A DNA stretch of 9,362 nucleotides, from assembly GCA_018400395.1 (NCBI GenBank), contig JAGYMN010000046.1, positions 1 to 9,362 of the forward strand. The letters run 5' to 3'. A model generated the notes under the pieces. That model was given only the letters and a program-made list of their open reading frames with translations, made no database searches and was not told the origin of the DNA. Below, piece after piece: positions 1-6,646 of the stretch; position 1 is the stretch's first letter, and every line of letters starts with the position of its first letter. A program made the position numbers and the translations under genes. This DNA is from Actinomycetota bacterium. Its GTDB lineage: Bacteria; Actinomycetota; Humimicrobiia; Humimicrobiales; Humimicrobiaceae.

Positions 1-53
1 TTGCTAACGAGGGTGATATCAAATTTAAACCATATTATATTGCACACACGAAA

Positions 54-77
54 ATCCAGACTCTGGCTCTTCTGGAT
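54..77 (-). terminator. Candidate Rho-independent terminator of tRNA-Ser
   Basis: Read on the minus strand, a 7-bp perfect stem (ATCCAGA / TCTGGAT) with a 10-base loop lies about 30 bases past the tRNA 3' end. It is followed directly by TTTT at 51-54, where the T run overlaps the last stem base. The position suits a terminator for the tRNA transcript. The T run is short and the stem only moderately GC-rich, so this is a candidate. Confidence 0.45.
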
Positions 78-107
78 GATAAGCATAAAAGTTCGAATTG
101 GTTGCAC

Positions 108-198
108 TGGCGGAGAGGGAGGGATTCGAACCCCCGGAAGGAAAAACCTTCAACGGTTTTCAAGACCGTCGCGATCAACCAGACTCTGCCACCTCTCC
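108..198 (-). tRNA. tRNA-Ser (anticodon UGA)
   Basis: The minus strand folds into a complete class II tRNA. The acceptor stem is GGAGAGG (192-198) against CCTCTCC (112-118), with discriminator G at 111 and an encoded CCA at 108-110. The anticodon stem ACGGT/ACCGT holds the loop CTTGAAA. This puts anticodon TGA at 160-162, which reads UCA and other UCN serine codons. A long variable arm (GAAGG, T loop, CCTTC) marks a serine-type tRNA. The T arm is GGGGG-TTCGAAT-CCCTC with one G-U pair. The gene lies 168 bases downstream of serS on the same strand, so the synthetase and one of its substrates are adjacent. Confidence 0.97.
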
Positions 199-216
199 TG
201 AATATAGCAATGACAA

Positions 217-244
217 ATTATAACATAAAAATTTAATTATTGAA
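217..244 (-). promoter_or_regulatory. Candidate promoter of tRNA-Ser
   Basis: On the minus strand a perfect TATAAT (217-222) lies about 18 bases before the tRNA 5' end. A weak -35-like TTCAAT (239-244) stands 16 bases further upstream. The -10 and its distance from the tRNA are convincing; the -35 matches the consensus at only three positions. It implies that the tRNA can be transcribed independently of serS. Confidence 0.45.
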
Positions 245-251
245 TATTAGC

Positions 252-267
252 GTTAACACGTATTAAC
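252..267. repeat. 16-bp near-perfect palindrome upstream of the tRNA promoter
   Basis: GTTAACACGTATTAAC is palindromic except for one mismatched pair (positions 6 and 11), with an ACGT centre and GTTAA/TTAAC arms. It begins 7 bases upstream of the proposed -35 of tRNA-Ser and lies between serS and the tRNA. The size and symmetry suit a dimeric regulator site. In AT-rich DNA such palindromes also arise by chance, and no partner is known. Confidence 0.3.
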
Positions 268-366
268 AATAACGGGTATAAAATTGCAATATCGTAAAAG
301 TTATTCCTGGATAGGATGGTTTTCTTAAAAGAAATTATTTTAAATATTACCGTCGCTGCCTTTTAC

Positions 367-1632
367 TTATTTTTTTCTTATTATCTTTTTTAGACCATTC
401 ATATAAGGCAGCAGTACCTGAGGTATCGTAATACTGCCGTCGCTGTTCTGATAATTCTCATATATAGCTATAAGGGTTCTTCCTACTGCACAGGCTGTTG
501 AATTCATTGTGTGTACAAAATCCTTCTTTTTACCATCCCTGTATTTTATATTCAGCCTTCTTGCCTGAAAATCAGTGTCGTGGCTGCATGATGCAATTTC
601 CCGGTAATTATTCTGACCTGGAAGCCAGACTTCCAGGTCAAATTTCCTTGCATTGGGCGTTCCGATATCCCCCGTACACATATCCATTATCCTGTAATGG
701 AATCCAAGGCCCCTTGTTATATCTTCAAGAGTTTCCAGAAGAAATTCATATTGTTCCCAGGAATTGTCAGGATGGGTGTACATAAACATCTCTACCTTAT
801 CAAATTGATGTACCCTGAACATACCTCCCATATCCTTACCGTATGTTCCTGCCTCTCTCCTAAAGCAGGTGGAGAAAGCAGTGTATTTCAATGGTAATTC
901 TTCTACATCCAAAAATTCCTTTCCGTGATATGCACAAAGAGGTACTTCCGAAGTACCGGTAAGATACAGCTCATCCTGCTCCGTCTTATAGTACTGCGAA
1001 GCCTCAGCCGGGAAGAATCCTGTACCATACATTGCTTCTTCATAAACTAGCACCGGCGGTATCATGGGTATAAACCCTTTGCCTGTGAGCATGTTTAAAA
1101 CATACTGTATCAATGCAAATTCAAGAAGAACGCCCTCATTTTTTATAAAAACAAACCGCGACCCTGATATTTTTGTTGCTCTTTCCTCATCAAGTATATC
1201 CAGTGCTGTCCCCAGTTCTATATGATTTTTAGGTTTAAAATCAAATACAGGCTTCTCTTTATAGTAAGAAAGCACTATATTCCCGCTTTCATCAACACCC
1301 ACGGGAATATCTTTATGGGAAAGGTTGGGATAACTGGCAAAATGATTCTGGTATCTCTTTTCAATGTCCCCCAGTTCTTTTTCAAGCCTTTCAAGCTCTA
1401 CATTAATCTCCTTCATATCAATTATTATTTTTTTCTTTTCATCACCCGCCAGCCCTGGGATTTTATTAGAGGCTTCATTTTTTTTTGATCTGAGACTGTC
1501 AACCTTTAAAATAAGGTCCCTTCTCTGTCTGTCAAGCGATACTCCTATTGATACATCTATTTTCATTCCCCTTTTCTTTATTTCATCTTCAAATTTTTCA
1601 GGGTCACTCCTGAATAGCTCAATGTCTATCAT
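367..1632 (-). CDS. serS: Seryl-tRNA synthetase (class II)
   Basis: Cytosolic enzyme that charges tRNA-Ser (and tRNA-Sec where present) with serine using ATP. The protein is 421 aa, normal for bacterial SerRS. Residues about 25-100 form the charged helical arm that binds the long variable arm of tRNA-Ser. The class II core follows: the serine/ATP site TGTSEVPL (225-232), motif 2 with FRREAG (257-262) and MFRVHQFDKVEMF, the REIASCS segment near 345-350, and motif 3 with AVGRTLIAIYENYQ (382-395). I chose the ATG at 1630-1632, not the GTG at 1639-1641, because GGAG at 1641-1644 lies 8 bases upstream of the ATG and overlaps the GTG. The resulting start MIDIELFRSDPEKF matches the usual SerRS N-terminus. 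It lies 39 bases after pheA on the same strand, probably cotranscribed, and is followed by tRNA-Ser. Confidence 0.97.
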   Translation of the reverse strand: MIDIELFRSDPEKFEDEIKKRGMKIDVSIGVSLDRQRRDLILKVDSLRSKKNEASNKIPGLAGDEKKKIIIDMKEINVELERLEKELGDIEKRYQNHFASYPNLSHKDIPVGVDESGNIVLSYYKEKPVFDFKPKNHIELGTALDILDEERATKISGSRFVFIKNEGVLLEFALIQYVLNMLTGKGFIPMIPPVLVYEEAMYGTGFFPAEASQYYKTEQDELYLTGTSEVPLCAYHGKEFLDVEELPLKYTAFSTCFRREAGTYGKDMGGMFRVHQFDKVEMFMYTHPDNSWEQYEFLLETLEDITRGLGFHYRIMDMCTGDIGTPNARKFDLEVWLPGQNNYREIASCSHDTDFQARRLNIKYRDGKKKDFVHTMNSTACAVGRTLIAIYENYQNSDGSITIPQVLLPYMNGLKKIIRKK

Positions 1633-1671
1633 GTATATCACTCCGGTTGTTTTTGGAAAAAAGAATAATAA

Positions 1672-2514
1672 TTAGTTCCATTTTGGATATGATCCCAGTA
1701 TTTTTATCAGATATACCCTTTTCCTGAGAACATCAATTGCATCATAAATATCCTTATCATGAAGGTGCCCATCCAGATCTATAAGAAATACATAGTCACC
1801 AAGATTTTTTTTTGCAGGTCTTGATTCCAGCCTGGTAAGATTTATATTCCTATCAGCAAATTCTTTAAGTATATTATAAAGGCTTCCGGGCCTGTCCTGT
1901 TTTAGGAAACATACAATTGAGGTCTTATCTCTGCCTGTCCTGGGCTGTATCCTGTTTCCAATAAACACGAACCTGGTCTTATTTTCTTTATTGTCCTCTA
2001 TATCACTGGCTATTATCTCCAGCCCATATATTTTTGCTGCTGTTTTGGTGCCTATAGCAGCAATATCACTATCTTTTTCTTTTAATATCTTTATTGCTTC
2101 TGCGGTGCTGTTTGCCGCTATAATACTGGCATTTTTTAGATAGGTCGAAATATAATTTTTACACTGGGCAGTTGCATGGGGATGGGAAATTATTTTTTTA
2201 ATCTTTTCAATCTGTATATTCTTCTTGCCGATAAGGCTGTGCTTTATCGGCACTGTTATTTCCCTTATTATCCTTGCTTCGCTTTCAAAAGTTAGAAAAT
2301 CAAGCGTTATATTTACCGAACCTTCAAGTGAGTTTTCAATAGGGACTATACCTTCTGAAACTTCTCCCCTGTCCACACTTTTAATTACTTCACCTATATT
2401 TGAATAGGGCACCTTTTGAACACTACTGCCTAAATTGCGCAAACCAATATACTTGTCCAGTGCTTCTTCTGTAAAAGTTCCGGATGGTCCAAGAAATGCT
2501 ATTCTTATCTTCAT
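1672..2514 (-). CDS. pheA: Prephenate dehydratase with ACT regulatory domain
   Basis: Converts prephenate to phenylpyruvate, with loss of water and CO2, in phenylalanine synthesis. At 280 aa it is the monofunctional form, with no chorismate mutase domain. The catalytic domain covers about residues 3-185: GPSGTFTEEA (9-18), PIENSLEGSV (58-67), HPHATAQC (111-118), NSTAEA (135-140) and the catalytic TRF motif at 180-182. The ACT domain (about 198-275) carries the GALV-type motif as GSLY (210-213) and the ESRP motif (230-233), both used in Phe binding and feedback inhibition in this family. The gene sits between the M23 peptidase (82 bases upstream) and serS (39 bases downstream). The Shine-Dalgarno is weak: AAGGG about 9 bases before the ATG at 2512-2514. 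Function is secure from intact motifs. Confidence 0.96.
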   Translation of the reverse strand: MKIRIAFLGPSGTFTEEALDKYIGLRNLGSSVQKVPYSNIGEVIKSVDRGEVSEGIVPIENSLEGSVNITLDFLTFESEARIIREITVPIKHSLIGKKNIQIEKIKKIISHPHATAQCKNYISTYLKNASIIAANSTAEAIKILKEKDSDIAAIGTKTAAKIYGLEIIASDIEDNKENKTRFVFIGNRIQPRTGRDKTSIVCFLKQDRPGSLYNILKEFADRNINLTRLESRPAKKNLGDYVFLIDLDGHLHDKDIYDAIDVLRKRVYLIKILGSYPKWN

Positions 2515-2557
2515 TTTTTTGAACCCTTAACCGATAATTAAAAATTTAATGTAAGAT

Positions 2558-2585
2558 ATTATACTTAAATAAAAATAGTTTTAAA
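2558..2585 (-). promoter_or_regulatory. Possible internal promoter for pheA-serS
   Basis: In the 82-base gap between the M23 peptidase and pheA, the minus strand has a perfect TATAAT (2558-2563). TTTAAA (2580-2585) lies 16 bases upstream and matches four of six -35 positions. The gap is almost pure A/T, so chance matches are likely. If real, pheA-serS could be expressed apart from the peptidase gene. Confidence 0.35.
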
Positions 2586-2596
2586 GCAGAATATGT

Positions 2597-3541
2597 TTAT
2601 GGAAGAAAATCCCTGGGATTATTCGGAACACCATCGACCAGGACTTCATAATGAAGATGGGGTCCTGTACTATTTCCTGTATTGCCCATCGTGCCTATGG
2701 TCTCTCCCTTATCAACTTCATCGCCGACCTCTACGTACATATTATAAAGATGTGCATATACCGTAGTGTATCCAAAACCATGATAAATAACTATTTTTCT
2801 ACCATAATTACCATGCCACTCCGAATATATTACTACACCCGCTGCTGCTGCATTTATAGGAGTGCCGGTATTATTTGCTATATCAAGCCCTTTATGCCGG
2901 TGGCCTCCCCTCCATTCGTTAAATAGACCTGTTATGGTCCCCCAGGTAGGCCATATGTCGGGTGTATGCTCCATAAGGTATATATGATCCTCCATATTCT
3001 TTTTATCCCTCAAAAGGACTTCGGAAAGCTCCGGGGCAACTTCAAGGAGGTTGTCAAGAAGTGCATCTATATCATCAAGCTCCTGTTCCTGATCGCTTAT
3101 ATAATAATATATTTCATTGGGATCATCCTCGATTGCTACATCGGCAGAAAGGTCATCGCTGTAGATTACAACTTCTTCTGCATAGCCCCCCTTACCAGTA
3201 ATACTCCTGACCATGCGGTCCAGGTCCTCAACTTCTTTAAGATAATTTTCAAGTATTGTTGTTTTTGTCTCTATTTCTTTGGTCTTTTTCTCAAGATTTG
3301 CCATTTCCACTTCTTTATATTGTATCTTTGATTCAAGCCTTTCTATTTCTGCAACCTTTTCATCAAGTCTATCCCGTGTTAATACAAGATTTGAAAATAA
3401 TATTACGAGGGAAGCGGCAACTATTACCGCCACAACAAATATGGATCTGAAAACATTATGGGATACTCTTATTTTTCTGATCTTTGAGCCGGCATCAGAG
3501 ATTACCAGCAATGTAAAAACTTTCTGTTTTTTATCTTCCAT
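2597..3541 (-). CDS. Membrane-anchored M23 family metallopeptidase
   Basis: Probable zinc endopeptidase that cuts peptide cross-links of peptidoglycan outside the membrane. The protein is 314 aa. It has a short cytoplasmic N-terminus, one membrane segment at about 33-53 and a charged heptad-like coiled coil at about 55-112. An acidic linker (about 120-195) leads to a C-terminal LytM/M23 domain (about 205-314). Catalytic residues are intact: H216 and D220 in HKGLD, H264 in YAHL, and H295/H297 in GPHLHYE. The first pair and H297 are the expected zinc ligands, so it should be an active enzyme rather than a degenerate LytM adaptor. Coiled coil plus M23 is the layout of envelope hydrolases and their regulators in division, elongation or sporulation; which role applies here cannot be told. 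No clear Shine-Dalgarno precedes the ATG at 3539-3541, and an in-frame TAG two codons upstream of it excludes a longer form. Confidence 0.93.
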   Translation of the reverse strand: MEDKKQKVFTLLVISDAGSKIRKIRVSHNVFRSIFVVAVIVAASLVILFSNLVLTRDRLDEKVAEIERLESKIQYKEVEMANLEKKTKEIETKTTILENYLKEVEDLDRMVRSITGKGGYAEEVVIYSDDLSADVAIEDDPNEIYYYISDQEQELDDIDALLDNLLEVAPELSEVLLRDKKNMEDHIYLMEHTPDIWPTWGTITGLFNEWRGGHRHKGLDIANNTGTPINAAAAGVVIYSEWHGNYGRKIVIYHGFGYTTVYAHLYNMYVEVGDEVDKGETIGTMGNTGNSTGPHLHYEVLVDGVPNNPRDFLP

Positions 3542-3567
3542 AATCTACAAAGTTAAATTGATAAATT

Positions 3568-3596
3568 ATTATAACCCATTATAACTTTATAGAAAA
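3568..3596 (-). promoter_or_regulatory. Candidate promoter of the M23 peptidase transcription unit
   Basis: The minus strand carries two TATAAT hexamers exactly 10 bases apart (3568-3573 and 3578-3583), each inside the direct repeat GTTATAAT. The nearer one has TTTTCT (3591-3596) 17 bases upstream as a weak -35. The site is 27-54 bases before the peptidase start codon, a reasonable place for the promoter of the peptidase-pheA-serS unit. Confidence 0.45.
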
Positions 3597-3642
3597 CCCT
3601 TATTTTACAGTGCTGCTTTAATAATTATATTAGATTGTATTC

Positions 3643-4668
3643 TTAGTTTTCCATCATAAATTTTATTATCAGTGTATTATTACCCATAAAAGCTTCATCA
3701 GGTACAGGTCCCGCTATAATCTCTATTTCACATTTCCTTCCCGGATAGGCCGTAAAGCCTGAAAGAGTAACAACTTCCTGACTCGAAGGCTCTATTGTTT
3801 CTATTGTATAGCTCTTTTCGTCAGATATATTATCCTCTGTTTTATATGTGACAAGTACATCCACATTACTTTCTACGACATTTCCCTGGTTTTCTATTTT
3901 TACAGCAATGTTTATTTCATTTCCTTTCCCAATTATCCAGTAATCACCGTTCTCATTTAAAACAGGAGGGTCAAATTCTATGCTGTCTCCTATTACTGCT
4001 ACTCCCCTTCTTTCCTGCAGTTTAGTAACAGTTTTTATATCAGAGATAAAGGCAAGCACATTCTGCGAGCTTGTAAGGGACCTTTCCCGGAGTACCACAG
4101 AATCTATTATTGTAAGGTTACCTATGCCTATATTTTCACCTGATTCTTTTAATTCAGCCTGAAAATACTTGTACAGCTCATCACTCATAAACATATAAAG
4201 GAATGTATTTGTAATCTGGGTTGTCGAGATATCCAGGTCAAGGTCATCCAGTGCATTGAAAAGCGCAGGTTTAAAATCTTCATATGACCTCTCTCTTGTA
4301 TCAAAAACAAGTTCTAGATAACCATGGGCTACTTCAAACCCTTCAGGGGGATTTAATTCATTACTGTTTTGAAGAATTATCCTGCTTTCTTCTATTATAT
4401 CAAGAAGTTCCGCATTAAGTTCTTCCCTTGAAACATCCTCTATCATATCAACCGCATTAAAAAAGTCGTATGAGAGTTTATTTGACTGCTGGACAAGAAC
4501 AGATACAGAATTTACGTAATCAGATATTGTCAGTCTATGCTCTTTTGTAAGGTCTTTTTTCCCTGCCTCGCAACTCCACAGACCGGTTATCCAGCTTACT
4601 ATAACTGCGGCAACTATAATCATTATGACTAAAGTTATGATTGATTCTTTTCTGCCTCTATATTCCAA
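3643..4668 (-). CDS. Membrane-anchored protein with helical region and C-terminal CARDB-like domain, function unknown
   Basis: A 341-aa protein I cannot assign to a known function. It has a basic N-terminus, one membrane segment (about 10-31) and a mainly helical extracellular region (about 40-220). The turn NPPEGFEVAHGYLEL (106-120) is reminiscent of helical-bundle lipoproteins. The beta-rich C-terminus (about 245-338) has the pattern of CARDB/Ig-like adhesion folds: IAVKIENQGNVVES, VLVTYKTED, a TLSGF-type strand and a closing MGNNTLIIKFMM. C33 lies just after the membrane segment, but the preceding residues (TGLWSC) are a poor lipobox, so a signal anchor is more likely than a lipoprotein. 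The start is TTG (4666-4668), supported by GGAAAGG ending 5 bases upstream; the next Met falls inside the membrane segment. It precedes the M23 peptidase gene on the same strand by 101 bases, which hints at a shared envelope role. Confidence 0.8.
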   Translation of the reverse strand: MEYRGRKESIITLVIMIIVAAVIVSWITGLWSCEAGKKDLTKEHRLTISDYVNSVSVLVQQSNKLSYDFFNAVDMIEDVSREELNAELLDIIEESRIILQNSNELNPPEGFEVAHGYLELVFDTRERSYEDFKPALFNALDDLDLDISTTQITNTFLYMFMSDELYKYFQAELKESGENIGIGNLTIIDSVVLRERSLTSSQNVLAFISDIKTVTKLQERRGVAVIGDSIEFDPPVLNENGDYWIIGKGNEINIAVKIENQGNVVESNVDVLVTYKTEDNISDEKSYTIETIEPSSQEVVTLSGFTAYPGRKCEIEIIAGPVPDEAFMGNNTLIIKFMMEN

Positions 4669-4712
4669 CTATTCCTTTCCATATAGTTTAAGGGTTTAAA
4701 AGATTAAAATTT

Positions 4713-4741
4713 ATTATACAAATGAAGAAGCCAAAAAACAA
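4713..4741 (-). promoter_or_regulatory. Candidate promoter of the CARDB-like protein gene
   Basis: On the minus strand a perfect TATAAT (4713-4718) has TTGTTT (4736-4741) 17 bases upstream, keeping the TTG of the -35 consensus. It lies about 45 bases before the TTG start codon at 4668. The 144-base gap is shared with the divergent pepF. Confidence 0.5.
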
Positions 4742-4743
4742 TC

Positions 4744-4772
4744 TGGTAAACTAAATAAACACTTTATATAAT
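4744..4772 (+). promoter_or_regulatory. Candidate promoter of pepF
   Basis: A perfect TATAAT (4767-4772) lies about 40 bases before the pepF start. The hexamer 17 bases upstream, TGGTAA (4744-4749), is a weak -35 with three matches. It sits almost back to back with the opposing promoter at 4713-4741, so the two may compete or share regulation. Confidence 0.4.
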
Positions 4773-4796
4773 TGTTATTTTAAAACACCTTAGTAA

Positions 4797-4815
4797 GGGA
4801 GGGCAGGTCTTTTTG
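4797..4815 (+). promoter_or_regulatory. Strong ribosome-binding site favouring a TTG start for pepF
   Basis: GGGAGG at 4797-4802 lies 10 bases before an in-frame TTG (4813-4815). The alternative ATG at 4831-4833 has no comparable site, and GGGAGG is 28 bases away from it. The sequence therefore favours the TTG, which adds six residues (MWTGIK). Confidence 0.55.
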
Positions 4816-6627
4816 TGGACCGGTATTAAAATGGAAATAAATAAGCAAAAGAAAAGAGATGAAATAGAAAAAGATTATAAATGGTCTCTTGAAGATATTT
4901 ATAATTCTAACGTCATATGGGAAGAGGATTACAAAACCGCACGGGAAAGTCTTCCTTCTATGGCAGGCTTTTCAGGAGTACTTATTGATTCACCCGAAGA
5001 GCTTTCAAAAATCCTCAAACTTTACACGTATATTTTAAAAAGAGTCGAGAAACTTTTTTTATATGCACATTTAAAAAAAGATGAGGATAATACAAATCAG
5101 GATTCACAGGCTCTCTTTGATAGGGCAAGATCCCTTCTCGTAGAAACAGAAGGCACCTGCTCCTTTCTTATACCTGATATACTGAAAATTGATCCCCAAA
5201 AATTGAGAAAGTTAATAAAAGAGGACAGAGAGCTGTCTGATTATACACATTTTCTGAAAGATATTTCCAGAAAGAGGGATCATGTGCTTACACCAGATAA
5301 GGAAAAAATCCTTGCGCTTTCAGGAGAACTTGCTGACTCGCCGTCTTTAATATTCTCTATGATTGATAATGCTGACATTAAATTCCCGGCAATAAAAGAT
5401 GAAAAAAACAGAAGCGTGGAACTTACCAAGGGAAGATACTCAAAATTTATGGAGAGCAGAAACAGACGTGTAAGAATGGATTCATTTAATGCCCTGTATG
5501 ATACATACAGCAGGCTTAGAAATACTTTATCCTCCACACTTTCCTCAAGTGTAAAAAAGGATATTTTCTTTAGCAGGGTCCGCAATTATCCTTCCAGTAT
5601 TGATGCAGCATTATTCGATGACAATGTAGATGTATCAGTATATGATAATCTTATAAGTTCCGTATCAAGAAACCTGGAACCCATGTACAGGTATATGGAT
5701 CTCAGGAAAAAAGCTCTTGGTATTGATAAACTGCATATGTATGACATCTATGTTCCTATAGTTCCGGACGTGGATTTCAGCATATCTTACCAGGAAGCAA
5801 AAGAAATGGTGGTAGAAAGCCTGAGCCCCCTGGGAAGAGGTTATATAAAAATCCTTAAAGATGGACTTAATGGAGGATGGATAGATATTTATGAGAATGA
5901 AGGTAAAACAGGCGGTGCATATTCGGCAGGATGTTATGATACCCATCCGTATGTCCTTATGAATTATGAAAGCACAATTAATAATGCTTATACGCTTGCA
6001 CATGAAATGGGCCATGCAATGCACACATATTTTTCTAATAAAAATCAGCCCTACATCAGAGCCGGATATAAAATTTTTGTGGCCGAAGTTGCTTCCATAA
6101 TGAATGAGATTCTTCTTACGAATCATTTGCTGAAAACACTTAAAGACAGGAAAAAGAAGCAATACATACTAAATTATTATCTAGAGCAGTTCAGGAGCAC
6201 TGTTTACAGGCAGACAATGTTTGCCGAACTTGAAAAGATTATACACAATAATGCAGAGAGTCAAATCCCACTCACAGCTGGAAGCCTGTCTGAAATATAC
6301 CATGGTCTTAACATAAAGTATTACGGGAAAAAGGTTGTAATAGATTCCCGGGTCGATCTTGAATGGGCAAGGATACCACATTTTTACATGGCTTTTTATG
6401 TATATAAATATGCTATAGGATTCGCAGCTGCGGTATCGCTATCAGAAAAAATTATAAGTGGTGAAAATGGAGCACTGGAAAGATATCTAAAATTTCTATC
6501 AAGCGGCAGCTCGGATTACCCAATTGAGCTTCTAAAAAAAGCCGGTGTAGATATGACATCTCCCGGACCCGTGGAAAAGGCATTGAAGATATTCAGCAGA
6601 CTCGTAGATGAGATGAGCAGTTATTAA
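4813..6627 (+). CDS. pepF: Oligoendopeptidase F (M3 family zinc peptidase)
   Basis: Cytosolic zinc endopeptidase that degrades short peptides, expected to act in peptide turnover. The protein is 604 aa, the usual family size. The N-terminal half is helical and opens with the typical DYKWSLEDIY (21-30). The catalytic half has TLAHEMGHAMHTYF with zinc ligands H397 and H401 and the general base E398, then the third ligand E425 in FVAEVASIMNE. The family's C-terminal signature WARIPHFYMAFYVYKYAIGFAAA (518-540) is intact and carries tyrosines and a histidine used in substrate binding in M3 enzymes. Start: TTG at 4813 with a strong Shine-Dalgarno, or ATG at 4831 (598 aa). It has no cotranscribed neighbour: it is divergent from the CARDB-like gene and ends 19 bases from the stop of ychF. 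No signal peptide is seen. Confidence 0.95.
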   Translation: MWTGIKMEINKQKKRDEIEKDYKWSLEDIYNSNVIWEEDYKTARESLPSMAGFSGVLIDSPEELSKILKLYTYILKRVEKLFLYAHLKKDEDNTNQDSQALFDRARSLLVETEGTCSFLIPDILKIDPQKLRKLIKEDRELSDYTHFLKDISRKRDHVLTPDKEKILALSGELADSPSLIFSMIDNADIKFPAIKDEKNRSVELTKGRYSKFMESRNRRVRMDSFNALYDTYSRLRNTLSSTLSSSVKKDIFFSRVRNYPSSIDAALFDDNVDVSVYDNLISSVSRNLEPMYRYMDLRKKALGIDKLHMYDIYVPIVPDVDFSISYQEAKEMVVESLSPLGRGYIKILKDGLNGGWIDIYENEGKTGGAYSAGCYDTHPYVLMNYESTINNAYTLAHEMGHAMHTYFSNKNQPYIRAGYKIFVAEVASIMNEILLTNHLLKTLKDRKKKQYILNYYLEQFRSTVYRQTMFAELEKIIHNNAESQIPLTAGSLSEIYHGLNIKYYGKKVVIDSRVDLEWARIPHFYMAFYVYKYAIGFAAAVSLSEKIISGENGALERYLKFLSSGSSDYPIELLKKAGVDMTSPGPVEKALKIFSRLVDEMSSY

Positions 6628-6646
6628 AATCTGTGATTTCTTAAGT

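Noticed and set aside
91..101. GTTCGAATTGG resembling a tRNA T loop next to tRNA-Ser
   Set aside because: The flanking bases do not pair into a T stem on either strand and no anticodon arm is present; not a second or broken tRNA.
1..201. 66-codon plus-strand frame across the tRNA gene
   Set aside because: It runs antisense through tRNA-Ser and its terminator region, has a low-complexity basic product and no ribosome site.
367..1641. serS starting at the GTG at 1639-1641
   Set aside because: The GTG overlaps the GGAG ribosome site at 1641-1644 that is correctly spaced for the ATG at 1630-1632.
5665..6162. 165-codon minus-strand frame opposite pepF
   Set aside because: It covers the pepF catalytic region, whose HEMGH motif and frame are clearly real; the antisense product shows no family features.
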